Position numbers and translations under genes: made by a program | Shown here: one piece after another, positions 22,694-35,269 of the stretch | How positions within the stretch are numbered: the first letter of the stretch is position 1 | How the letters are laid out: each line of letters opens with the position of its first letter | The notes under the pieces: model-generated | What the model saw: the letters and a program-made list of their open reading frames with translations, nothing else | Databases searched by the model: none | What the model was told of the DNA's origin: nothing | Source: Gnetum montanum | Lineage: Eukaryota > Streptophyta > Gnetopsida > Gnetales > Gnetaceae | NCBI GenBank assembly: GCA_015680685.1 | Contig: MNCI01020673.1 | Coordinates: 423,216-487,215 of the forward strand | Direction: 5' to 3' | DNA: 64,000 nt

Positions 22694-24152
22694 ATGGATT
22701 CTTCTCACAAGGTTGATTGTCCACCACCATTCGAGCATACATCCAATCAACAAAGGCATGGGAGGTCAAATTAACCAATGCCCTAGTAATGTAGAGTGGT
22801 ATATACTCATCTCGATGAGTTTATGCCAAATTTTACCTCCATCCTGCATTAGGATGAACAGTTGTAGTGGAGGAACATAAAGGGCAACATCGTGTTACTA
22901 CCTAATTGATCAGTTCCTGCGATGCTGCTCCAAACTCTTATGAGGTTGGACATCCAAGGGATCAATCCTGAATATGTTGTGCAAGACCATGACTATCACG
23001 ACTACCATCCCATTAAGGCACAATGCAAAAGAGATAGGCAACAGGAGAGACGTCATGAAGCATCAAAGGAAAAATGGTTTAATAACCCCTTATTCCTGCT
23101 AGGCCAAAAATAATGAGAGGATCCTTTTTCTAGGAGTTCTTAATTTACTAACTCTCCTCCCTTTGGCTTTGATGAGGGGGGCTTGAACTAGAACTTACAG
23201 TCGACTATAAATAATCTTGGTTCGGGCAAGAATGGGTCCATGACCATGGGGACTCCAAAGGTGGGAGTCAAGGTAGGAACATGGATGGACATGATGATAA
23301 TGGTTGTGATCGAAGAAGAGGGGGTAGTAGGCACCATGCTGGTGTAGGCTCGCCTCCCTCTTCTTCACCTTCAACATCCTCTTCTTCCTCTATCTCCGAT
23401 CGAAGGTGTAGAGGATGTGACCATGATGGAGGTGACTGAAGAGATAGAGATGATCGTAGGGCCCGTAGGACTAGTAGAGACTAGGAGCATGGGCAATCAA
23501 GGGAGGCACACCACCATAAAAGAAGGGGAAATAGAGGGCATCATGGGCATCATGGCCATGACAGAGGCTATGACCATGATGAGCCTTTGCTTACAATAAG
23601 GAACATGTTGAACATTGCAAAGGCCATGAGAATCCCAATGAGGCATGTGAAAGATAGTAGAATTAAATAGTTGGATATGAACAATATTCCTAAGTTTGAA
23701 GGGGGATACAACTCAAATCCACATAATCATCTTCAAGCCTTTCATGATGCATGTGTCTTGTAGAACATCAAAAACGAATGGCAAAAGTTAAAGCTATTTC
23801 CAATGATATTCATTAAAGAAGCTGAAAGTTGGTACTGGTCTTTGGAGCCAGAATCAATCCATCGATGGAGTACAATACTAGAGCTCTTCAATGATAAGTA
23901 TCAAACATACTCTCGAGTGTCCAACTTGAGAAAGTAGATCCAAGGTTGGAAACAAAGAAAACATGAATCCTTAGATGTAGCCATGAGTAGGTACTATTCT
24001 TTCTTACACCAATGCCTTTCCCATGGTTATTCTTAGTGAGAGCAACTCTACCATATCATAGATGGGCTTTGCACAAAAACGAGGAGAACTCTTGGAGTTT
24101 ATGCCCAAGGGAGACTCTCTGAATTAAGGCCCCATCAGATTCAAAGACTGAG
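22694..24152 (+). pseudogene. Element 2 gag, part 1
   Basis: Starts at ATG 22694 (MDSSHKVD). The N-terminal block runs about 22790-23110 (THLDEFMPNFTSILH; ends AQCKRDRQQERRHEASKEKW). Then a Ser/Pro run and an Arg/Asp/His-rich linker (about 23350-23590), and the capsid domain (IPKFEGGYNSNPHNHLQAF, LKLFPMIFIKEAESWY, LRPHQIQRL) up to the Element 3 insertion. Several in-frame stops are present. Confidence 0.88.
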
Positions 24153-25055
24153 TGATGAGCGGTTGGGTACCCCTACACCCAACCATGCGAATCACAAGCG
24201 TTCACACGTGACTCGGTCGAATTCCGTAGACTGTAAGCACTTTGCATACACTAGACCCTAACCAGCAAAACCTTGGGTTAGAACAGTCGGTGTCTTCCCA
24301 ACCTCACTTGTGATGTTATGATTACGATGGTTAAGTGAGATTGAGGCAAATGATTTTTATGGCTTTTTCACTTTATCTTCTAGCAGCTAATTCTTGAAAT
24401 GGAAAGTAGGGAATGGAGTATTACATAATCTATAATTATATTAATCTATACCTTAACTCTTCCTAGCATAAGTATCTAATCCCATCTTCCATACACATCC
24501 TGAGCATCCCCTAGCCAGTACTGGGTTACCAGACGTTAAGCATCGCTAGGTTGCCAAATTTGTGTTTATGTTCAAGATGGTCGTACTTATGGTTTTTACA
24601 AACTATAAGAGAGTGATGGCGATTAAAGTAATAGCAACAGAAACTTAAGGAATTATTAAAGCATAGAAATATTAAACTATTAAATGCATCAAATGACTAA
24701 GTCCAATTGCTGCAAGGAATGCTTGAAAAGCTCATCTTTATTGTTGTTCATGCCAATGGCTCAGGTACATCAGCGCTCAAATAAAAAGCCAGACACCTTT
24801 CTTACACCTACTGCGGACACTTGGAAAATATTCTAACTCTCGCAGAAACAAACTGCAAGAGCTTCGCTACAACTGCCAAAAGGTACCTAAGTGTGGTGGA
24901 AGCACATTTATTTATAGGCTAGAACAGGCTCCACGTAAACGGGGCCACGTAGACGCATGGACAAATGCGTCAACAGGGCTGCGTTGATGCCGCCACATAT
25001 ACAGGGCCCCATATATGTGGCCTAGTTGATGCATTGACTATTTAGCACTTCATCA
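24153..25055 (-). repeat. Element 3 3' LTR
   Basis: 903 bp on the minus strand, TGATGAAG...GCTCATCA. The TATA box is TATAAATA at 24916-24909. U3 contains a nearly perfect 28-bp palindrome at 24993-25020 centred on GGGCCCC, absent from the 5' LTR copy. The polypurine tract (TGTGGGGGTA on the minus strand, 25065-25056) adjoins it. Confidence 0.94.
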
Positions 25056-25589
25056 TACCCCCACAACTGAGTAAAAACTTGTCCTCAAGTTCATCTACAA
25101 TTTGGAAGGTATGGACTTCTTATTACAACACACATGACACAACACAAATTTTACTAACGCACCAAGTGCTCGAGTGTACAGAGAGGGAAAAATTACAAAA
25201 ATGGTAGTGTTCAGAGATAAAATTGAACACCCCAATGATCTTGGATTCTTTGCCGTGCTCAAAGGTGAAAAAATTGCTGGAGAAAATCACACTGTCCCTA
25301 ATGGCGGTGGTTTTGATGGACCTTCACTAATCCCTAGTGCATGTGGCAGTGGTGGCATGGAAGATGGTTGCCCCGTAGCAAATGCAACTTCTGGAGGCAA
25401 CTGGAAAGCCTCCAAGAGATCCCTCATTTTCTCTTCCTTGCTTCTAGGATCATTCATTGTTCAAGTAGCTTCACCAATGTGTGCTAAGTCTAGAACCTCC
25501 CAAGGGCATGGAAGTGTAGGGAAGAGTTCTTTCAAATTGACAAACCAGGCTGCAAACTATTTTCATTCGATGTCGAACGCTCGAATTAA

Positions 25590-27896
25590 TGACTACAACT
25601 ACTGCTAGTCATTCATTCATTGGGCCAAGTTCTCAGCGACCTCACATTGCCCTTCAAAACACGTGTGGAGAACCTCGAGTTCCGCATTTGCTTCTTCTAA
25701 TTTTTGTTTTGTCACTTTATGTGCTTCGAACTCACCCTCGTATAAAGAATACAAGGTGGCCACTTGCTTTTCAAGATTAGACTGCGGTCTTCCAACTGTT
25801 AGCATAGTTAGGTTTGCATAGCGAAGATTGGCCAACTCAATGTACTCTGTCATTTCTTCAATCTGTAGTTTCTTGAGGCAGATTTCAACCTGGTTGTAGG
25901 CATTCAACCCATCAAAGATGGGTTGCCACACCTCGTCTCCTTCTCAGAGCTACTGGAGCACTTGGTTCAATTTGGCGTTGGCGACTTGAATATGCTTTTC
26001 ATTCACTTCCTTTTGTAATCCCACTTGGTCCCTGTAATGATTTTTAACTTTCTCAAACTTAAGGGCTTCACTTTTCCAAGCAGTGATTTCAATGGCTGAT
26101 TTCTGTCGCAAGGCACGAACCTCTTCCATAGAAAAATTTCAATTTTCAGCAGCCAACCTCCTCACATCAGTGTTCACCCTAGCTAGCTCTTCCTGTTGTT
26201 GGTGAATGAAGCTTTTCATGTGCTCATTTTCAACACCCACATTACGCAAGTGATGGACTTTCATGGTTAGCCTAACGTTCTCTTGGCAAACCTATGTCAA
26301 GTCCTTGTTTAGATGATATGCATGGGCATTTGCCAAGGACTTATCAAAGATCACCGACTCACGCTCATCCTCAACTATCTAAATTTTAACTTGAAGCTAT
26401 TGAAAAGCTTCATCTCTGGTGAGTTCATGGTTGAGGAGAGTTGGATAGGCAAGTTGGACCCTTAATTGGGCAACTTCTGTTGCCAAGCGTTGACAATTGG
26501 CTTGAGCAACTTCGAGTTGCCCCTCCAAGATGAGGCTCTTACCCTTTGTCGAGAGTAGCTCTGACTAGGTTGCAGTGATGTTATCTAGAAGATCAAAAAC
26601 ATCTGGAAGTGGTTGCCCGGTTCCCACCAGTCGATCCAACAGTTCTTCATGTTGGGTTGCATCGATCCTACTACGTGAAGTCCTAGCGAATGCCTGTACA
26701 TCTTTGAGTCCATGTACATTTGGTACAGGTGTCACCGATGCATTGAGGGCCATAGCAATCGTGTCAGCAACCTCTTCGACCGTAATCTCCTATCCTTGGT
26801 GTTGCATCACCAAGACTATTTCCCTCTCTCCATCCTTCAAGCGTACCAAAAAAGTAGCAGAATTTCTTGAAATTTCAGAAAATAGCTTTTGGGTGAATAC
26901 CATTACTTCTCGAACACTAGGATCAGTCCTTGCGGGTACTTGTGTTGGGGTGACAGAGAACATAGGCCTTGCTCTTTCTAGCAGACTTACTGATCAAGCC
27001 ACTTACTTTAAGTAGCTTATTGTAGGACAATAGACTAAAGGGTCTTCTCCTCCACCGGTCCCTCTAGATTGCTCTTGTTAGCTCAAGAGTGATTATCAGA
27101 TTTCACGTATATGTTCTACGATGGTTTGCAAACCCGACCTCGTTGTTTGCGCAGGTGGTGGAGGTGGTTGCTACTCTTCCTCCATTTGTGTGGTGGTCGA
27201 AGTCCTATCTTTCATCATTTCTCACCATGAGGCAATTAGGACATGTCGGAGTGTATCGTTGGTGTAGCGTGCTATCCTTCCTCATTTGCATAATTTCTTG
27301 ATTAAGCAGGGAAAGGGTAGAGCCTGCCTTCCACGTTCGCTTTCAGCAAATCTTTTCTCAATCTCTAAAAACAACAATTGTGGAAGGATCATTGGGAACT
27401 TTCCACTTAGAGCAGCACATGCACGAGTGGAGAAGGTAGTGATCTTGCTAGGTCTCACTGTTGGGTTTAGGTGGCAAGACGCAATCTTTGAGTATACCCT
27501 CTTCACGGTGGTCAAAGTGTCAAACTCTTTGTGATCCACCCCATAGCACCGCCTGATCCATTTCCCTTTTACCTCGGGATCTGCTTACTTAGGAATCTCC
27601 ACCACATCAGCTCTGGTCTCAGGCAAGCCTAGAGCTTGTGCGATCACTTCTGTAGAGTAAGAGACATAGATGTCCTTGATTCTTACTTTGGACCTCGACT
27701 ACCCAATTTTCCAGAAGAGGTAAGTCTCTCCTAAGTACCATTCACCACTGGATGTGATGATCGGCCACATAGGAGAGTTTTGCAATTGGGGCCTCACCTC
27801 TTTTGATGCATTCTCAAGGAATGGTCCAAAGTTTAACTCTTGCAAGACCATTCGTTGCACCTCCCTTGGCTGGGTCATTACAACGATTGCTCCCAT
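25590..27896 (-). pseudogene. Element 3 ORF3: plant-transposon-protein-like domain plus coiled coil
   Basis: Minus-strand reading from about ATG 27896 to about 25590, roughly 760 codons with about 15 stops. The N-terminal 200 residues hold MWPIITSSGEWYLGETYLFW, SKVRIKDIYVSYSTEVIAQALG, GVDHKEFDTLTTVKRVYSK, IASCHLNPTVRPSKITTFS and QALPFPCLIKKLCK. This arrangement, a W/H-P-T region followed by an LPFPxLIxxLC motif, resembles the 'putative plant transposon protein' domain found in the 3' ORF of Athila-type elements. A Q/P-rich stretch follows, then about 450 residues of heptad-rich coiled coil (ENFSMEEVRALRQKSAIE; VKNHYRDQVGLQKEV; EKQVATLYSLYEGEFEAHKV). No signal peptide or membrane segment is apparent. 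It is homologous over its length to the ORF3 of Element 5. Function is unknown. Confidence 0.8.
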
Positions 27897-29040
27897 GTGA
27901 AGTTGTGGTTAAGTGACTTGGTAGGACCTTTCCTGAGTTCAAACCCAAAACCGACCACATACAATGACATTGCAGCAACATGCAAAGACTCGTCCACACC
28001 CCCCCCCCCCCCCCCCCCCCCCCCAAGTGTACAAAAATGCATCCACAAAGAACCATCACTCCAACAGGCGTGAGAGGAAGGAACTAAAACGGGACTAAGT
28101 TAGAGGAAATGGAGTGAGTATCATAACTAGTGCTTGTGGCTCGTGAGAGGTAGTCTAAGGGGTGTGCTTTGAATTCCCACATAGTTAGGATTTTATTTTT
28201 GTTTTTATTGTGATTTTGTGGGAACCACACCATGCGAAGACCCATGCTTGGTTGCATGCATTCGACCAAGGGGTGTGCTTTGAATCCTCATGTTTGTTTT
28301 TGTTTTATTTTTTTTGTTTTTATGATGAGGACCACACCATGCAAGGTTAAATTGCGAAGGAGCTTCCTTATAGAGAAGAACATGGACTGGTAAGAAATCC
28401 GTAAGGACACTCCCGCAACTCAGGGGATAGAAGAGGACGACGAATGTTGCATTCCCCTTGAAGTCACACCCGATTCAAATCATTGGGTCATCCCTAAGTT
28501 TGGGAACTACACAAGTCACACATTAATTAAAATGTTTTTAAGTGAAGGGGGTTGCATGTTTCCAAAGGGAGGAAAACCATGGAGTGGATGAATGGGTGGA
28601 TGACGTGGACTCATTGCCGATTTTATGAGATGAAAGTAGACATAAATTCCAAGAACAACAATGTGAGGGTGGGAGCAAGATAAAATAGGTGGACTATTTC
28701 ACACAACCCATCACAACGAAAACCATCCGCACCATATCTGATGACAATAAGACGACTTATTAGCAACCAATTGGAAATTAAACACACACACACACACATG
28801 CATAAGTAAGCAACAAAGAAATGGAAAAGTAATTAAAGAAAGGAAAATTTAGTAAGAATTGGCAAACGTATGAACGATGTTGAAAAAGAAAATAAGTGAG
28901 ACAAAAAGTTCCAAAAATAGTGAGGAGCGTAGTAGAATGGATCAGCAGGAGGATAGTCTCCCCCACAACTAGGCTAGGAGGAGGAGACTTGAAAAAAGGA
29001 ATGAGGCTGTCCCTGTGACAATGAGGCAATAGCACTGGGT
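27897..29040 (-). other. Element 3 region between integrase and ORF3
   Basis: No conserved sense ORF. It contains a run of 25 C (28000-28024), a tandem duplication of about 110 bp (about 28155-28250 and 28262-28350, sharing GGGGTGTGCTTTGAAT), a CA microsatellite (28782-28798), and the first G-run motif on the minus strand (TTGTGGGGGAGACT, 28970-28957). The acceptor-like CATAG-ATGGCACC of Elements 4 and 5 is not present; it seems to have been lost. Confidence 0.7.
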
Positions 29041-29049
29041 TGGTGGAGT

Positions 29050-30110
29050 TCACAGAAAGGTTTTAATTATTGCCAATTGGCCAACTGCATTCTCGTGGGG
29101 TCCTCAAGTCTGTGTATAAGTAAGGCACCGAATGAGAAGGTTTCAGAGACAATGTAAGGTCCTTCCCACAGTGTTTGAAACTTGGTCGATTGCGGTACGT
29201 ATGTGGGGTTCCAGTAAAGTACCTTATCTCCACATTTAAATGTTACCTTCCAAATCCTTAGATCATATTGTAGGCCTTGTGTATCTCATTTTCTGATAGG
29301 GCCACCAGTCGATTCTCATTGAGCACATTTAGGTTGATAAGTTGTTCATGTTGTGCTAGTGGTAGGTCAAGACCCAGGTCACAGGCTATAGATAGTGTTT
29401 GGAGTTCTACCTGGATTGGAAGTTTCGGTAGCTTACCATACACTAACTCATAGGGAGAATAACCTATAGGAAGTTTCTAAGTTGAGCGATAGGCCCAGAG
29501 GGTATCGTTAAGTTTGGTGCTCCAATCCCTCCTATATTTATTGATGGTTCAAGTGAGGATTTTTTGATCTCCCTATTAGTGACTTCGGCCTGCCCGCTGG
29601 CTTGGGGGTGATAAGGTGTTGTAAATTTATGGGTAACCCCCAAGTGTTGCATGAGTTTATGAAAGGTGATGCCCATGAAATGCGTTCCATTGTCTGAGAT
29701 AAGCACACGTGGCACTCCAAACCTATTTACGATTTGCTGTTGGAAAAATCGTGTAGCGATGTTGGAGGAACAATCGATGATGACTGCTGCCTCTGCCCGC
29801 TTTGTGCAGTAGTCCACAACAACGATGATGTATGCCTTTTTGTTGGACAGGGGTGTGATGGGACCCATAAAGTCGATGCCTCAGATGTCAAAGGGCTCTA
29901 GTGGTTGGATCCATTGTTGAGGTCCCTCCATTCTTGTAGATATCCCACTGTCTCTCTGGCATTGTTCACAGGAGCGGGCAAACCATTGTGCATCCTTGAA
30001 AATTATAGGCCAGTAATATCTTGTAAGTAGGATCTTAATGGCCATACATCATCCAACATAGTGGCCCCCACAAGGACCCTCGTGAGCATCTTGGAGGACG
30101 CGTAGTGTAT
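29050..30110 (-). pseudogene. Element 3 integrase
   Basis: The core ORF (29868-29464) has MGPITPLSNKKAYIIVVVDY, LISDNGTHFMGITF and SGQAEVTNREI, so the second D and the E are present; the first D lies just upstream in a broken frame. The C-terminal part is at 29443-29258 (MYGKLPKLPIQVELQTL). The N-terminal zinc region (about 30110-29940) is frameshifted. Confidence 0.88.
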
Positions 30111-30213
30111 CATCATTAGGGACACACCATCGAACTAGGCCATCTGCACACACCTTATAAAGGTGGCCATTGATTTCCATGAAGCACTTGGCCATCTGGA
30201 GAAACTGTTGTTT

Positions 30214-31690
30214 CTACCGATGGTCCCACTCCTTTGGCAATTCCTGATTTGTGAGATAAGTGAGGATGTGGTTGAACCAAGGTGATTCTTTGGGCACTTG
30301 CATCTCGATCGCTCTCGTGAAGATGAGTTCATCTAGAAATTGATTAGAGAGTGGCTCCTCCTCTTCTGTGTTATCCCATTGTAGCTGAGACAACTGGTCA
30401 GTGACCACATTCTCGGTTCCCTTCCGGTCTACCATAGTGAGGTCAAATTCTTGAAGAATCACCAGCCACCGTATGATATGGGGGCTCACCATTAGTTTGT
30501 TCATTAGGAATCGGATGGCACTATGATCGGTATGCACAAACACCTTGTACCTAAGCACATAGTGTCGGAATTTTTCCAAGGCGAACACCACCACCATCAA
30601 CTCTTTTTTAGTGGTGGTGTAGTTAAGCTAAGCACCCACAATGCTACAGCTTGCACATTAAATATAGTATGGAAATTTTGGGTCATCCCATTGTGTAAGC
30701 ACAGCTCCTAATGCATAGTTAGATGCATCCGTCATGATGTGGAAGGGTCTAGATCAATCAAGTGCCCATAGAACTAGAGTCTCTACGAGTTTTTGTTTAA
30801 GTGTTTGAAATGCATATTCACATTCCATGGTTTAGACGAACAGAGCATCTTTCTTCGTGAGTTCCACCAATGTTTTGGCGATCTTCAAAAAATTTTCGAT
30901 GAAGCGTCAGTAGTAACGAGTGTGGCCAAGGAATGATCGAACATCTTTTACAATGCTTGGTTGCCTGGTGATTCCTTGGATGACCTTGATTTTTTCAAGA
31001 CCCATGCTAATCCCTGTTTGTGAAATACGATGCCCTAGCATAATGTCCTCTTGGACCATTAAGTGTCTTTTCTGCTAATTGACCCGTAGATTAGTTTCCA
31101 CACATCTTTTCAAAACTTGTTCAAGGTGGTCCAAGGCTTGATCAAACGTGGCTCCATAGGTAGAGAAGTCATCCATGAAGACTTCTACCTCATTGCCAAT
31201 TTGCTTCTGGAAGATACTGAGGACAAGGTGTTGGAAAGTGGCAGGCACATTACACAGGCCAAAGGGCATTTTTTGTATGCGAAAGTCCCCTAGAGACTTC
31301 TGAAGGTTGTCATGGCCTAGTCTTCTAGCATAATTTGGATTTGATTATAGCTTCTATAACCATCCAAGAAGCTATAATAATGATGCCCTGCAATGGTATC
31401 CAACACTTGGTCCACAAATGGGAGTGGGAAGTGATCTTTGAAGGTAGCCATATTGAGCAATCAGAAATCTATACAGACCCTCCATTTGCCACCCTTCGTT
31501 AGCACAATAATGAGTGGGCTAACCCATTTGCTATCGACAATAGAGTAGATGAACCCCACCTTCAGCAACTGCTTGATTTCATCTTTGATGACCTACTTCA
31601 ATTTGGGGTTCAATCGCCTTTGTGGTTGTCGTCGTGGCTTCATGGAGGGATCAATATAAATTCGATGTTGGCAAACCCTGGGATCAACTC
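30214..31690 (-). pseudogene. Element 3 reverse transcriptase and RNase H
   Basis: RT begins near 31590 (SKWVSPLIIVL, KGGKWRVCIDF, LLNMATFKDHFPLPFVDQVL). The palm ORF 31269-31075 has MPFGLCNVPATFQ and an intact FMDD in VEVFMDDFSTYG. RNase H (about 30760-30370) has TDASNYALGAVLT, KKELMVVVFALEKF, HTDHSAIRFLMNK and VVTDQLSQL, all acidic positions kept. Stops and frameshifts separate the pieces. This is the best preserved RT active site in the window, together with those of Elements 2 and 5. Confidence 0.9.
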
Positions 31691-32138
31691 CTGTTAATTT
31701 AAGATACGATCATGCAAAAGCAGCATCCCGTTTGTTCACCATCTTCAGCAACTTCCTCTTTTGTTCAGGAGCAAGGGTGGCATTGATAATCACCGATTTC
31801 CCATTCTGAAAAAATGCATATTCTAAGTGGGCCGGTAAGGGTTTGAGTTCCAAGGGCTCTTGTTTAAAACTTTCAGGGATTTGCAACTTTCCCCAATCAT
31901 CACGGTCATCAACAGTGGATACTTGTTGATGAACCTATTCCAAATCATCCATGCTTTCTACATAGGTGCATACAAGCCCCTTAGATGGTTGCATGAATAA
32001 AGTGCTGCTAGCAGGATCAGTGGTCAGCCACTAGGTGCCTTCTTGATTTGTGGCTGCTACGTACAGGCATTGTTGAATTTGTAATTCCTCGGTACATCAA
32101 CTGCATGCTTGAATAGATGTTCACGTAGAGGACCATAG

Positions 32139-32660
32139 CTATTGCACACAGTTGCACTCGGAGTCACTGTACGCGATGCATGGATTGCGCTTCTTCTCGA
32201 TCTTTCCAAAAGGATTTTCCTTTGAAATTTCAAGGGAAAGATCTCGGAGCCCCAATCTTGCATCCACCGTGCTTAGCCAAGCTCTTCCCATTATGATGGG
32301 GAAGTTCCCCTTGCAATTCTCAACACAGATAACGAGGAAGTCGGCAAGATAGGACCACTCGCAAATAGTGGGCACAATGTCTTCCACCAATCCCAAGGGA
32401 ACAGTAATGGATTGGTTTGTCAGCTCAAGCCGAATGTTGTTCTTCTTCAACAGGGATAGGTTCCAAGTCTTGTACTTGTCATGTGAAATCAAGTTAACTC
32501 CCGACCTCGAATCTAGAAGAGCTTTACATGGCTCATTTCCTGCCACCTGAAGATAGATGAGGGGGCTTCTTGGATCAGTCAATTTACAGGGAAGATGACC
32601 TGCATTTATCCAGTCGATCACAGCATGTGTGAGCATGACCATTTGTACGTTGGAGGGCAT
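32139..32660 (-). pseudogene. Element 3 protease, longest intact PR frame
   Basis: 173 uninterrupted codons. MLTHAVIDWINAGHLP leads into DPRSPLIYLQVAGNEPCKAL, then LLDSRSGVNLISHDKY (active site D-S-R where the group has D-S-G), LTNQSITVPLGLVEDIVPT, CVENCKGNFPIIMGRAWLS and the C-terminal IEKKRNPCIAYSDSECNC. The loss of the catalytic glycine argues against activity, although the frame is open. It lies between the P/Q-rich gag tail and RT on one transcript. Confidence 0.88.
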
Positions 32661-32669
32661 TTGGTTTGA

Positions 32670-35105
32670 AGGCTACTCAAAATATGGAATAGTGGAGGCA
32701 TTTTCAGATTCAGAGGCACTAGCCACAGGTGTGTGTGAGGGTATGCTTAGGTTATTGGGCCAGAAAAAGGGACGTTTCCGTGGCTTCGCTTCTGGTCCAC
32801 TCAGCTGAGGAGCCAATTGTAGGTTGATAGCCCTTGTATTGTTGCGTTGCTATGGCTATGGTGGTATTTCCCCCTGCATAGGTGGAGCAGGTGGTAACTA
32901 AGTGAGGTGTTGCTGAGTAGGAACGGTAGGAAAAGGTGATGGAGGATAATAGAGATGTGGGCCTTCCCCCTAGGTGATGGAGACTGTGGTCGAAAATATT
33001 CCAGGGGTGGTAATAATTTTGAAAGGTTGCGTGACTAGAAGGGTCTCGTGGGGAGACTGGTTGCTGAACGTAGTACCCATAGGGATCTGGCTGCCGGTAA
33101 GGGTACTGCTGCCTCGGAGGTGGCATCCCCCATGCTTGTGGATGCTACCATTGCTGAAAGTATTCGTAAGGTTGCGGTGGCACTCCACTTGGATAATATC
33201 CTTGCTGGTGGTGGAACTACCTGGGATTGCCTTGTGGGTAAGGCAACCTTTGGGGTGTTTGCCTCTTTGCCAAGCGAGGATTCAAGGCATATACCCTAGA
33301 CTCTTGTAGATGTGACACCACGGGACAACACCCCTTAGGATGTTCGTATTGGCATATGTCACATTCATCATCTTTCTCTGTATCAGAGTCCGCAACTTGT
33401 TCTACTGCAGCAACTTTGCCCTTACCTTGATGGTGGGCACATTCAGCTTCATTCTTTCTATGTCGATCATGATCATTACCTTGCTCTTTGGACTTCTCTG
33501 CGATTTTCAAAATGCTTTGAAATTTTTCATCCAAAGAGTCCCACATATTGTCAACCTTTGCCGATATTTCAGAGGCAAATTTCTGTAGGGGTAAGGTTTT
33601 TTGGTTCACCACTGCATCCAGTGGTGATTCCTCCTCATCTTCACAAAATTGAACCTCCCTCTTTCTGATGGAGGGATCCTGATTAAACTCCTATGCACTC
33701 TCCTTCTTTCGAAGTTCCCTCTCTTCTTTGGCCACTTGCTCAATTAGGCACTGGAGTTGATGGGCCCTTAGTTCTGATAGTTGTCCTTGGGCGTACATGC
33801 CAAGGGTCTTTCTAGTTTCAAAGCAGAGCCCATTAATGATATGGCGAAGCTGTGCCCGTTGAGAGTAGCCATGACCAGGGCATCAATGCAATAGTGAGTA
33901 GTATCTACTCATGACTATATCCAAGGGTTCATGACTACCTTGCTTCCACCCTTGGATTTGGCATCTCAGGTTCGCCACTCTGGAGTAGGTTAGATACTTG
34001 TTGTTGAAGATTTCTAGCATCATACTCCATCTTCTGATTGATTCCAGCTCCAAAGACCAGTACTAGCTTTCTACTTCTTTGATGAGTGTGCGAGGGAATA
34101 GCTTAAGTTTTTGCCAATCATTATCGATGTTCTACAAGGTGCAAGCATCATGAAATGCTTACAGGTGAGTTTGCGGATCACAATTATATCCCCCTTCAAA
34201 TCTAGGAATGTTGTTCATGTTAATGCGCTTGACCGGGTATTTGGACTGCCTCGGCGATATGGAGCATGCTTCGAGTAGCCAACAATGGCTCATTCCAAGT
34301 CATAGTCCTACTGAAAGCCACAATGTCTATGACGAGTTTCGCTACCTCTCCTTTCTTGATAGTGAGGCCTGCATGATTGCTCACGTGCTCCCTCACATTA
34401 TTCCCTTCGGTCCCTACGACCACCATCATCTCGCTCCTTTCTATCGTGGTTCCAATCAAAGTCAAAACTGGATGAAGGTAGAGGGGAGCAAGAGGATGGA
34501 GAAGAGGGAGAAGAATCACCACCACCCCAACGTTGATCTCCCCATCTACTCTAATGATGGCCCCGATCTTCATGCCCATCTTTGCTTGTGCCATGACCTC
34601 TTCTACGTGATCCTCCATCCTCCTAGGGGTCTCGGTCACTTGATTGCTTGTTTTAAATGATGGACTGAATGATTTGATGCCCTAGAGGAAGTTTGGTCGA
34701 ATTGCAATCATGAAAGAAAAGTTCCCCATCATTCTACAGCCCTTGCAAGAATAAAGGGTTACTGAACTATTTCCCCTTCATGTGTTCATACCGTTCTACC
34801 TGCTACTGGTCTTGTACACGTTGGGCCTCAGTGGGACAATAGTCTTGATAGTCATGGTCCTCCATGACGTACTCCACACCACGGTCCTGAATGCCTAGTT
34901 TGACAAGATTGTGAAACAGCATTCCAGGAGCCGATCGGTCAGGCGGTAGTATGATGTTGCCTTCCATGTCCCACCAGCGCAGATGCTCATCCTGATGTAG
35001 GATAAAGGTGAAGTCAGGGATATATTCATATGGATGAGTGTATACCACCCAACATTTTTATGGCACTAGTGGGTTGGATCCATCTCGCCTATGAGAAGAA
35101 GACAT
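32670..35105 (-). pseudogene. Element 3 gag
   Basis: ATG at 35105 (MSSSHRRDGSNP). N-terminal block 35048-34803 (MVYTHPYEYIPDFTFILHQD). The Ser/Pro and Arg/Asp linker is around 34510-34260. Capsid at about 34240-33700 (SRYYSLLH, GHGYSQRAQLRHIINGL, TRKTLGMYAQGQLSELR). An open frame at 33612-33217 holds AKVDNMWDSLDEKFQSILKI, a Lys/His-rich segment and the motif CDICQYEHPKGCC. The P/Q/Y-rich tail is at about 33210-32670 (PYRQPDPYGYYVQQPVSP). The best preserved stretch of the cysteine motif and tail in this window. Confidence 0.88.
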
Positions 35106-35250
35106 GTTGGATGTTAGATAATCCGTTAATTGGTGTACCTTACTTTTTACTTAGGCTGCCTAGTGTGCATAGATTTTACTATCCTGGGTCCATTCCAACG
35201 ACGTGAAAGATAATTTTGCTAAGGTTAGATGGCGCATGTAAGACTAACAA

Positions 35251-35268
35251 TCCCTAACAACGACACCA
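35251..35268 (-). other. Element 3 primer-binding site (tRNA-Asp)
   Basis: The minus strand reads TGGTGTCGTTGTTAGGGA one base inside the 5' LTR. It derives from TGGCGCCGTTGCCGGGGA by four C-to-T and one G-to-A changes, several at former CpG sites. Confidence 0.88.
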
Positions 35269-35269
35269 A

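Noticed and set aside
27897-28080. ORF3 spliced start in Element 3
   Set aside because: The CATAG-ATGGCACC site of Elements 2, 4 and 5 is not found; the sequence upstream of 27896 is rearranged, so no claim is made for this copy.
28782-28798. Telomere-like or functional CA repeat
   Set aside because: An ordinary short CA microsatellite.
34208-34660. 150-codon plus-strand frame in Element 3
   Set aside because: It is the antisense of the gag linker and capsid; the minus strand carries the recognisable gag.
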